This document shows, in pieces, positions 58,414-64,000 of a DNA stretch of 64,000 bases; position 1 is the first letter of the stretch; every line of letters begins with the position of its first letter. Source of the stretch: Oscillospiraceae bacterium (GTDB lineage: Bacteria > Bacillota > Clostridia > Oscillospirales > Ruminococcaceae); NCBI GenBank assembly GCA_012520915.1, contig JAAYNJ010000024.1, positions 112,072 to 176,071 on the forward strand, read 5' to 3'. Below the pieces are notes generated by a model. That model was not told the DNA's origin and made no database searches. It saw only the letters and a program-made list of their open reading frames with translations. Position numbers and translations under genes: made by a program.

Positions 58414-59802
58414 CTAGAAACCACCCGCCGTCCTTGGATATGGTAAAACGTCGCGAATGTTTGATATTCCGGTCACATACATTATTAATCTTTCAAAGCC
58501 TAAACCGAATCCGCTATGCACTACCGACCCGTGTCTTCTAAGGTCAACATACCATTCATAATCTTCCGAATTTAATCCCAACTCGTCAATTCTTTTTACA
58601 AGCACTTCATATCTTTCTTCTCTTTGACTTCCACCGATAAGTTCCCCAATCCCCGGTACAAGCATATCCATTGCAGAAACCGTTTTTCCGTCATTGTTAA
58701 GACGCATATAAAACGATTTTATCTCTTTCGGATAGTTGATTACAAAAACGGGTTTACCGAAAACAATTTCGGTTAAATACCTTTCATGTTCAGTTTGAAG
58801 ATCACAACCCCAGAATGCCTTAAAGACAAAATTATCATTGTTATTTTCAAGTATTTCAATTGCTTCGGTATAGTCTATTCTCACAAATTCAGAGTTTTTA
58901 ATATTTTCGAATTTGGTTAACAGCTCCTTATCATAGAATTTGTTGAAAAAGCTAATTTCAGAAGGACATTTGTCTTCTAAATGGTTAATTATATATTTAA
59001 TTAAATCTTCGGCTATGTCCATATTGTCATTTATATCGCAAAATGCCATTTCAGGTTCTATCATCCAAAATTCCGCTGCGTGTCGGGGCGTATTCGAATT
59101 CTCCGCTCTGAAGGTCGGTCCAAATGTATATACCTTTCCGAAAGCCAAAGCAAAGCCCTCAGCCTCCAGTTGTCCGGACACAGTGAGATTAGCCTCTCTT
59201 CCAAAAAAGTCTTCTTTAAAGTCAACATCTCCGTTTTCCGTGACAGGAGTATTCTTCATGTCCAGCGTGGTTACATGGAACATCGCTCCCGCGCCTTCAC
59301 AATCACTTCCGGTGATTATTGGAGTGTGAACATATATAAAACCTCTTTCATAAAAAAACTTATGTATTGCAATGGCCGTTTCACTGCGAACCCTGAAAAC
59401 CGCATTGAATGTATTGGTCCGTGGCCTTAAATGAGTTATTGTTCTCAGAAACTCGAGCGAGTGCCTTTTCTTCTGCAAAGGGTAGTCATCTCCTGTACCT
59501 CCCATTATTTGAGCTTCTATAACTTTCAGCTCAAACGGTTGTTTTGACTCAGGAGTAAGAACCAATTCCCCCGTAACACATATAGAGCTTCCTACAGATG
59601 CGTTTGAAATCTTTTTAAAATTTTCAACTTCTTCAGCCATTAAAACACACTGTAGATTTTCAAAAGAACTCCCGTCGTTAATTTCAACAAATCCTATAGT
59701 TTTGGATTCTCTGGACGTCTTCACCCATCCGCAAACTCTGATAATTTTTCCGGAAAGCTCTTTCATACTGTTTTGTATTTCACAAACTCTTGTAATTTTC
59801 AT
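58414..59802 (-). CDS. asnS: asparaginyl-tRNA synthetase
   Basis: 462 residues, class IIb. N-terminal OB anticodon-binding domain (IIRVCGWVKTSRESKTIGFVEINDG, residues ~20-44), then the catalytic core: motif 2 GPTFRAENSNTPRHAAEFWMIEPEM (~225-250), motif 3 GLGFERLIMYVTGISNIRDVLPYPR at the C-terminus. The P-F-P-R variant PYPRTAGGF and the GDNVN-like residues favour Asn over Asp. GGGGGAAGG precedes the ATG. Confidence 0.95.
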   Translation of the reverse strand: MKITRVCEIQNSMKELSGKIIRVCGWVKTSRESKTIGFVEINDGSSFENLQCVLMAEEVENFKKISNASVGSSICVTGELVLTPESKQPFELKVIEAQIMGGTGDDYPLQKKRHSLEFLRTITHLRPRTNTFNAVFRVRSETAIAIHKFFYERGFIYVHTPIITGSDCEGAGAMFHVTTLDMKNTPVTENGDVDFKEDFFGREANLTVSGQLEAEGFALAFGKVYTFGPTFRAENSNTPRHAAEFWMIEPEMAFCDINDNMDIAEDLIKYIINHLEDKCPSEISFFNKFYDKELLTKFENIKNSEFVRIDYTEAIEILENNNDNFVFKAFWGCDLQTEHERYLTEIVFGKPVFVINYPKEIKSFYMRLNNDGKTVSAMDMLVPGIGELIGGSQREERYEVLVKRIDELGLNSEDYEWYVDLRRHGSVVHSGFGLGFERLIMYVTGISNIRDVLPYPRTAGGF

Positions 59803-59886
59803 TCCTTCCCCCGATACTTACTTAATTTTAAAAGGTTTTATTATTCTAACATATATTAATAAAATTAAAAGCTTGAAACTATCTAC

Positions 59887-59915
59887 TTGATAAGATTCTG
59901 TTATTAGTGTATTAT
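59887..59915 (+). promoter_or_regulatory. promoter of tRNA-Ser
   Basis: TTGATA, 17-bp spacer, TATTAT, ending 33 bp before the tRNA. Confidence 0.7.
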
Positions 59916-59947
59916 TTTCTGTGTCTTAATTAATCAAAATTTATTAT

Positions 59948-60039
59948 GGAGAAGTCGCCTAGTTGGTCGAGGGCGCACGACTGGAAATCGTGTAAGTCGC
60001 AAAACGGCTTCGAGGGTTCGAATCCCTCCTTCTCCGCCA
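59948..60039 (+). tRNA. tRNA-Ser (GGA)
   Basis: 92 nt class II tRNA with encoded CCA and a long variable arm (residues around GTCGCAAAACGGCTTC). Acceptor GGAGAAG pairs with CTTCTCC; anticodon GGA. Confidence 0.95.
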
Positions 60040-60095
60040 AGGAATCTTTTACTCTAAATATTAATGTTTGCAGCAATGTGTAAAAGATAATACCT

Positions 60096-60140
60096 GCAAA
60101 ATACCGAACAGTGAATTCTGTTCGGTATTTTGCATCTATT
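60096..60140 (+). terminator. terminator after tRNA-Ser
   Basis: Sixteen-bp perfect stem (60096-60111 / 60118-60133) with a CCGAACAG core and six-base loop; the right arm ends in GGTATTTTGC, giving a short T-run. Confidence 0.8.
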
Positions 60141-60171
60141 TATCAATCTATGTTTTTGCATTTAGGATTTA

Positions 60172-60200
60172 TTGACTTTTTTCTATTGCTTTAATATAAT
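60172..60200 (+). promoter_or_regulatory. promoter of tRNA-Ala
   Basis: TTGACT, 17-bp spacer, TATAAT, ending 15 bp before the tRNA. Confidence 0.85.
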
Positions 60201-60214
60201 TATCAGAGTGTTTC

Positions 60215-60290
<76 letters not shown>

Positions 60291-60292
60291 CG

Positions 60293-60326
60293 AAGCCCGT
60301 AGAGCATGGATTCTACGGGCTTTGTC
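60293..60326 (+). terminator. hairpin terminator after tRNA-Ala
   Basis: Eleven-bp stem AAGCCCGTAGA / TCTACGGGCTT, then TTGTCATTT. It lies between the tRNA 3' end and the integrase stop, so it may belong either to the tRNA or to the integrated element. Confidence 0.75.
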
Positions 60327-60356
60327 ATTTCTAACCTACTAAAAACCTACTATAAA

Positions 60357-61406
60357 TTATATTATGTTAAGGCGTTCTATAACGCTTTTTTCTTCTGTTG
60401 GGAAGAAATGACTATATGTATCAAGTGTTGTAGATACCTTTTCATGGCCAAGTCGTTTGCTTATTAAAACAACATTCACTCCCATTTGTATCAAAAGTGA
60501 AGCATGACTATGCCTTAAACCGTGAACGTGGATCCGCTTAACTCCTGAAACTTCGCTACCGATTTTAATTCCTTGTTCAATGAATCGTTTTTCCCAGTGA
60601 AAAACAAAATCAGAATCTTCCGGCCGATAACACGCAGCCTTATAAGTTTTAAGCTGTTCAATTACTTGTTCCGGCAACATAATCGTTCTAGCTATTCCCG
60701 TTTTTGTTGCTGTAATTACTGGTTGGCCATTCAAACGCTGATATGATGTATCTATGGTGACAGTACACTCTTCTAAATCAAGTTTATCCCATGTTAGAGC
60801 TAAGAGCTCCCCTTTTCGCATTCCGGAATAATATAAGAGCATAATGGCCGTTTTAGCCTTTATATCATCGATATGCTGAATAACGCTTCTATATTCCTCC
60901 AGAGTCCAAAACCGCATAGGTTTGCTTATCTGATCTGTTAATCGAGGTGAACCGGCAACCTTACAAGGATTATTTTTCAGACCGTAAAATCTAACAGCAT
61001 GATTAAAAATAGCTGACAGGCATTTATGAATGTTTGTCAGCGTTTTTTGTGCCAATCCTTTTTTAATCAGCTTATTCTGCCAAGTAACAATTGTTTTTGC
61101 GTCAATGCTATTCAAAGGCATGTCAGCAAAAAAAGACATTATATGATTTTTTATGATGTATCTTCGTGTTTGTAGTGTATGTTCACGGATCCGGGGCGAA
61201 GTATCGCTATCGTAAAGCTCCAGGAATGTTGAAAACAACATATCCGGTTGAAAGTTTTTTGTCCTCAAGAACTCACGTTCCCAGGCATCAGCTTCACGCT
61301 TTAAAAGAAAACCGCCTTTCCATTTCTGTTTGCGGTTTCCCTCATAGTCCTGGTAATAAAATTTGCAGTACCAAGTATTCGCTTTTGTATCTTTGTATGA
61401 TGGCAT
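60357..61406 (-). CDS. phage/ICE-type tyrosine integrase
   Basis: 349 residues. A short arm-type-site domain (1-50, YKDTKANTWYCKFYYQDYEG-like beta strands), a SAM-like core-binding domain (60-150), then the catalytic domain with Arg197 (GMRKGE), Lys235 (TKTG), His295-x2-Arg298 (HGLRHSH), His321 (LGHEKVSTT) and nucleophile Tyr331 (DTYSHFFP). All catalytic residues are intact. It points toward tRNA-Ala and starts 8 bases after the repressor gene, with which it may be co-transcribed. Confidence 0.95.
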   Translation of the reverse strand: MPSYKDTKANTWYCKFYYQDYEGNRKQKWKGGFLLKREADAWEREFLRTKNFQPDMLFSTFLELYDSDTSPRIREHTLQTRRYIIKNHIMSFFADMPLNSIDAKTIVTWQNKLIKKGLAQKTLTNIHKCLSAIFNHAVRFYGLKNNPCKVAGSPRLTDQISKPMRFWTLEEYRSVIQHIDDIKAKTAIMLLYYSGMRKGELLALTWDKLDLEECTVTIDTSYQRLNGQPVITATKTGIARTIMLPEQVIEQLKTYKAACYRPEDSDFVFHWEKRFIEQGIKIGSEVSGVKRIHVHGLRHSHASLLIQMGVNVVLISKRLGHEKVSTTLDTYSHFFPTEEKSVIERLNII

Positions 61407-61414
61407 GTCACTAC

Positions 61415-61921
61415 CTAGAAAGGTAAATCATCGGGATTCGTATATTCAGTAATCTTTGTATCAAGTTCCGCCTTTTTTCCATTAAGCCATGTTTCAAAAG
61501 TAGTTTTATCAATTGTGCCCTCTGCTAACAGATTATCCATTTTCCCGCGACCATCGATATATTCAGACAGTGTAGCATCGTGTAGAACTATACATGCAAC
61601 GTCAGTGATAGGGCGCTCAAAAGGATGGAAGCCTGGCCATTCACTATCAGTTTGATATACAAACGCGTCAAAAAGTTTATCTAAAAGCAATATAGCATCT
61701 TTATAAGTCTCAATTCCTGTATCTGTGCCTTCCGTACCTAGTAGCCAATCAGCAGAGACGTTGAATTCATTGCAGAGTTTCACAATGGTATCGGCTCTCA
61801 TCTGTTGCTCTCCACGCTCGTAAAAACCGTAGGTTGAAGGGCTTAACCCCAGACGATTGGCAAAGTCTACCTGACTCAGGCCGGATTTTTCTCTAATTTC
61901 TTTTAATTTTTCGTTTATCAC
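61415..61921 (-). CDS. CI-like phage repressor (HTH_3)
   Basis: 168 residues from a GTG at 61921 with GGGGGTGGAG upstream. N-terminal Cro/CI helix-turn-helix (LSQVDFANRLGLSPSTYGFYERG) and a C-terminal region of ~90 residues without the Ser/Lys autoprotease signature of LexA-type repressors, so induction may use another route. It probably represses the divergent early promoter and its own. Confidence 0.88.
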   Translation of the reverse strand: MINEKLKEIREKSGLSQVDFANRLGLSPSTYGFYERGEQQMRADTIVKLCNEFNVSADWLLGTEGTDTGIETYKDAILLLDKLFDAFVYQTDSEWPGFHPFERPITDVACIVLHDATLSEYIDGRGKMDNLLAEGTIDKTTFETWLNGKKAELDTKITEYTNPDDLPF

Positions 61922-61945
61922 TACTCCACCCCCTTCATCTTTAAT

Positions 61946-61974
61946 TTTATATACTTTTTGTAAAAATACAACAA
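61946..61974 (-). promoter_or_regulatory. promoter of the repressor-integrase operon
   Basis: On minus: TTGTTG (61974-61969), 17-bp spacer, TATAAA (61951-61946). Confidence 0.65.
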
Positions 61975-61990
61975 ATACTTATAAATCATA

Positions 61991-62019
61991 TTGACAGAAT
62001 TAAAAACAAGTATTAAAAT
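61991..62019 (+). promoter_or_regulatory. early lytic-type promoter of the element
   Basis: TTGACA, 17-bp spacer, TAAAAT, 32 bp before the Cro-like gene. AATACTT-type half-sites (61975-61981, and inverted AAGTATT at 62008-62014) flank it and are candidate repressor sites. Confidence 0.75.
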
Positions 62020-62051
62020 GATTATCAAGCAATAAAGAAAGGAGATTGACC

Positions 62052-62252
62052 ATGCAGATCAACGCTACCAAAATCAGAATACTGTATGCAACACGCTTGA
62101 TGACCCAAGCGGAACTGGCAGATGCTGCAGGGATTAGCAGAGTAACCCTGAATGTTATTTTAAGACGCGGCACTTGCCTACCTGACAGCCTTGTTAAAAT
62201 CGCTAAGGTACTGCGTGTTGAGCCGAAAGAACTATTGATGGAAGGAGAGTAA
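62052..62252 (+). CDS. Cro-like small helix-turn-helix protein
   Basis: 66 residues from the ATG at 62052 (AAAGGAG upstream). Almost entirely a Cro/CI helix-turn-helix (TQAELADAAGISRVTLNVILRRG). It is divergent to the repressor, so it is probably the opposing switch protein. First gene of the early rightward operon. Confidence 0.85.
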   Translation: MQINATKIRILYATRLMTQAELADAAGISRVTLNVILRRGTCLPDSLVKIAKVLRVEPKELLMEGE

Positions 62253-62256
62253 TTTT

Positions 62257-62463
62257 ATGGAACGATTGACGAGATCAAAAGCGATTAGAGCTAAATGTTT
62301 AGACTGTTGTTGTGGAAGTGCGAAAGAAGTGCGCTTATGTTCTATAAAATCATGCGCTTTGTGGCGTTTTCGGATGGGAAGAGAGATGGTCGACACCCTT
62401 ACCCCTAAAAGAACTAAAGTAAAAAAAAGTCACAGGCACAGCTTTTTTAAGGAAGGAGACTGA
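62257..62463 (+). CDS. small cysteine-rich phage protein
   Basis: 68 residues with AKCLDCCCGSAKEVRLCSIKSCALWRFRMG (residues 12-41 in two pieces): a CxxCC...C...C cluster likely to bind zinc. This CLDCCxGS-KEVRLC...C-LW pattern is common in early regions of Gram-positive phages; function unknown. GAAGGAGAG precedes the ATG. Confidence 0.8.
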   Translation: MERLTRSKAIRAKCLDCCCGSAKEVRLCSIKSCALWRFRMGREMVDTLTPKRTKVKKSHRHSFFKEGD

Positions 62464-62464
62464 A

Positions 62465-62656
62465 ATGCTACTTAATGCAAAGGATGTCATGGAGTTAACT
62501 GGACTTCCGGAAAGCTCAAGCTATAAGTTGATCTCACAGCTAAACAGCGAGCTTAAGGACCAGGGCTACATAACACTAAGGGCAAAGATTAACAAAAACT
62601 ATCTTTTAGAAAGGTTAGGACTGATACGATGGCAAGAACACAAAAACACCGAATAA
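62465..62656 (+). CDS. small excisionase-like DNA-binding protein
   Basis: 63 residues. The segment LLNAKDVMELTGLPESSSYKLI looks like a MerR/Xis-type winged helix-turn-helix, and the length and position suit an excisionase or helper. GGAAGGAG precedes the ATG. Could also be an early regulator. Confidence 0.65.
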   Translation: MLLNAKDVMELTGLPESSSYKLISQLNSELKDQGYITLRAKINKNYLLERLGLIRWQEHKNTE

Positions 62657-62781
62657 TAAAAATAAGCGTCGCTCCGTCACACTCTAGCAAAGTCTACACG
62701 GCGCAAACGCTTACTTTTCGTGAGTTCACTGAACTCTTTTTGATTTTATCAAATTATCAGAAAAAGAGCAATTCACTTTAA
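62629..62781 (+). CDS. 50-residue phage-type peptide, not reported by long-ORF cutoffs
   Basis: The frame ATG 62629 to TAA 62781 overlaps the previous gene by 28 bases, with AGGTTAGGA upstream. The product begins MARTQKHRIIKISVAPSHSS and continues with YTAQTLTFREFTELFLIL. It resembles the short leader segment seen at the start of phage/ICE primase-like proteins (S-K-x-Y...T-x-x-E-F), from memory. It may be a truncated remnant or a true small protein. An internal palindrome GAGTTCA-C-TGAACTC (62722-62736) lies inside it. Confidence 0.5.
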   Translation: MARTQKHRIIKISVAPSHSSKVYTAQTLTFREFTELFLILSNYQKKSNSL

Positions 62782-62805
62782 TTCATTGAAAGAAATATAT
62801 AGAAG

Positions 62806-63618
62806 ATGGCAATAATTAGAGCGGACAAAACAGAAGGCAATTATACTCAGATAGCTAACACAGCCATTCGTGATAGTAGGCTTACCGGCATGGCAACAGC
62901 CGTATTGTTATACATGTTGAGCCGGCCGGATGATTGGCAGTTTAATGAAAAAGAGATTGCTTCACATTTTAGTGATGGACTTAGAGCTGTACGATCCGGC
63001 ATTAGAGTATTGATTGATTGTGGCTATGTGACACGCTCAAAAAAGAGAAAAGAAGGCCGTTTTGATGGTTATGAATATACCATATACGAGCAACCCACCG
63101 TTATGCCGTTTTGCGAAAACGGAAAACGCGAAAACGCGAAATGCGAAAACGCGAAACAGCATACTACTAATAATGATTATACTAAGACTGAATATACTAA
63201 TATTGAAGTGAGTAATAATAATGGTGGGGATAATGGTGATTCGCCCCCGGCGAATACTCACATTTATTTTTCTTTAAAAAATATTTTTAATATTGAAGGC
63301 TTATCAAAGGAAATAGCTTCATTTATGGAATGGTACGGTAGACTATTCGAATCCATAAAGGGCGTGGAGCATCCACAATTAAAGTTAGAACAGATAAAGC
63401 GAGTACATGACACGATTCAACAGCACTTCGTGGGCGATATAGTAATGGCCATTGATAATACCGATATTGAATTAATGAAATCATCTGCCATCTTATTTTT
63501 TACAAGAGTAAAGAAAAGCGATCACAACATTAATCACTTTGCCACAAGCGGCATATTAAAAACACGTGATCACGAAGCTCAATACCAGGACATTGACGAA
63601 TCTTTATATGAATTATAG
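62806..63618 (+). CDS. replication-initiator-like helix-turn-helix protein
   Basis: 270 residues. N-terminal winged-helix domain (GMATAVLLYMLSRPDDWQFNEKEIASHF, residues ~29-56, with DGLRAVRSGIRVLIDCGYVTR) as in phage and plasmid replication proteins that precede a helicase loader. The middle (about 105-117) has three five-residue repeats encoded by tandem 15-bp units, and a Thr/Asn/Asp-rich linker follows. The C-terminal ~110 residues are helical. The combination fits a lambda-O-like initiator whose gene holds the origin, but the assignment is inferred. The ATG at 62806 has a weak site (GAAAGAAA). Confidence 0.6.
   Translation: MAIIRADKTEGNYTQIANTAIRDSRLTGMATAVLLYMLSRPDDWQFNEKEIASHFSDGLRAVRSGIRVLIDCGYVTRSKKRKEGRFDGYEYTIYEQPTVMPFCENGKRENAKCENAKQHTTNNDYTKTEYTNIEVSNNNGGDNGDSPPANTHIYFSLKNIFNIEGLSKEIASFMEWYGRLFESIKGVEHPQLKLEQIKRVHDTIQQHFVGDIVMAIDNTDIELMKSSAILFFTRVKKSDHNINHFATSGILKTRDHEAQYQDIDESLYEL
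63113..63157 (+). repeat. three tandem 15-bp repeats inside the initiator-like gene
   Basis: Units at 63113-63127, 63128-63142 and 63143-63157, consensus GCGAAAACGCGAAAY. They encode (C/R)EN(G/A)K three times. Such iteron-like arrays mark replication origins in phages and plasmids. A 12-base ACCGTTATGCCG precedes the array at 63097-63108. Confidence 0.75.
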
Positions 63619-63632
63619 AAACTACCAATGCA

Positions 63633-63659
63633 ACCGTTATGCCGAAACAGCATAACGGT
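63633..63659 (+). repeat. inverted repeat downstream of the initiator-like gene
   Basis: ACCGTTATGC / GCATAACGGT, ten-bp perfect arms with a seven-base loop. The left arm plus CG repeats exactly the 12-mer found at 63097. Not followed by a T-run, so not a typical terminator. Confidence 0.7.
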
Positions 63660-63700
63660 GAGAACCTGACAAAACCTGACAAAAGAGAAAGGATATTAAG

Positions 63701-63898
63701 ATGGATAAGACCAAGCAAGAGATTATTGATATAGATGACACACCTGGATTGGTGCGAATTAGAATTTTTGAAGATGAAGAGTATGGCATACTTCCTCTTT
63801 ATGCATTTAGACCGACACCCGGCAAGCCGGATATAAACACACTAGAAGGCTGGAATGCTTATTGTGCTGAAAGTAGCGGAAAGGAAAAAACAAAATGA
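63701..63898 (+). CDS. small acidic protein of unknown function
   Basis: 65 residues, acidic start (EIIDIDDTPGLVRIRIFEDEE) and a basic end. AGAAAGG precedes the ATG. No family recognised; its position fits an early accessory protein of the element. Its stop overlaps the next start (ATGA). Confidence 0.65.
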   Translation: MDKTKQEIIDIDDTPGLVRIRIFEDEEYGILPLYAFRPTPGKPDINTLEGWNAYCAESSGKEKTK

Positions 63899-64000
63899 GA
63901 AATATGACTAGAGAAGAGATAATCACAGAATACACCAAGTGTATTGGCCACCCGCCTACAGAGTGGGCAATCAAAGTAATTAAAATATTGCTGAAATGCG
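63895..64000 (+). CDS. start of a protein cut by the window edge
   Basis: The ATG at 63895 overlaps the previous stop and the frame stays open to the window end (35 codons). It begins MRNMTREEIITEY and later has GHPPTEWAIK. Too short to classify; translational coupling supports a real gene. Confidence 0.55.
   Translation, partial: MRNMTREEIITEYTKCIGHPPTEWAIKVIKILLKC

Larger units (their letters stand above)
60291..64000. mobile_element. left part of an integrative element (prophage or ICE-like) at tRNA-Ala
   Basis: Integrase next to a tRNA 3' end, CI-like repressor, divergent small Cro-like protein, several 50-68-residue early proteins and a replication-initiator-like gene: the classic early module of a Gram-positive temperate phage or conjugative element. 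No structural or conjugation genes are visible before the window ends, so the type stays open. The exact att core cannot be set without the other end. Confidence 0.82.

Noticed and set aside
62722..62736. Palindrome GAGTTCA-C-TGAACTC plus T-run as a terminator
   Set aside because: One-base loop cannot form a hairpin efficiently and it lies inside a plausible small ORF; may be an operator but unsupported.
63113..63157. Possible CRISPR repeats
   Set aside because: Units are 15 bp, directly adjacent with no spacers, and in a coding frame; no cas genes seen.

Overview
The window is low-GC, Gram-positive DNA that fits an anaerobic Clostridia-type Bacillota. Evidence: gene order typical of that class (nusB-xseA-xseB-ispA-dxs-tlyA-nadK-argR-recN; hprK-murB-rapZ-whiA-dnaE-pfkA), strong AGGAGG-type ribosome binding sites, a lysine riboswitch, an Asp23-family protein, and sigma-A-type promoters (TTGACA-N17-TATAAT). 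The species cannot be named from sequence reading alone.

Layout. (1) 1-3070: a minus-strand TetR-type regulator with two membrane-anchored alpha/beta hydrolases; two palindromic operators sit in the regulator's own promoter. (2) 3286-12806: a nucleoside uptake and salvage island. A BMP-family lipoprotein, a double ABC ATPase and two permeases are flanked by two paralogous ADP-ribosylglycohydrolase-family proteins, with a uridine-phosphorylase-like enzyme and deoxyribose-phosphate aldolase (DeoC) beside them. Import, N-glycosidic cleavage or phosphorolysis, and breakdown of deoxyribose phosphate could thus be carried by one locus. (3) 13003-13434: five tRNAs (Val, Asp, Phe, Gly, Cys) between a consensus promoter and a terminator. 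(4) 13648-21915: an accessory region with two near-duplicate membrane acyltransferases flanking an unrecognised zinc-ribbon protein and a polytopic GT-C-like protein, then a ketopantoate-reductase-family enzyme, a possible non-coding transcript, a small membrane protein and a beta-carbonic anhydrase. (5) 22349-27330: radA, a pentein-like protein, GtrA, CorA and a XerC/D recombinase. (6) 27474-33101: queA-tgt-yajC (minus strand) back to back with a lysine-riboswitch-controlled asd-dapA-dapB operon (plus strand).

(7) 33171-59802: about 26 kb of core genes, all on the minus strand, read in the order asnS, aminotransferase, secD, secF, nrdR, hprK, murB, rapZ, whiA, dnaE, pfkA, ligA, asp23, nusB, xseA, xseB, ispA, dxs, tlyA, nadK, argR, recN, tyrS, ridA. 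Many neighbours overlap or are spaced by a few bases. yvcK, usually found between rapZ and whiA, is absent from this position.

(8) 59948-64000: tRNA-Ser and tRNA-Ala, each with its own promoter and terminator, then one end of an integrative element inserted at tRNA-Ala. It carries a tyrosine integrase, a CI-like repressor, a divergent Cro-like protein, several small phage-type proteins and a replication-initiator-like gene that contains three tandem 15-bp repeats. The element runs off the right edge of the window.

The least conventional content is the twin ADP-ribosylglycohydrolase/nucleoside-transporter island, the duplicated-acyltransferase cassette with its orphan zinc-ribbon protein, the gene-less promoter-terminator unit near 20.3-20.6 kb, and the repeat structures in the integrative element.
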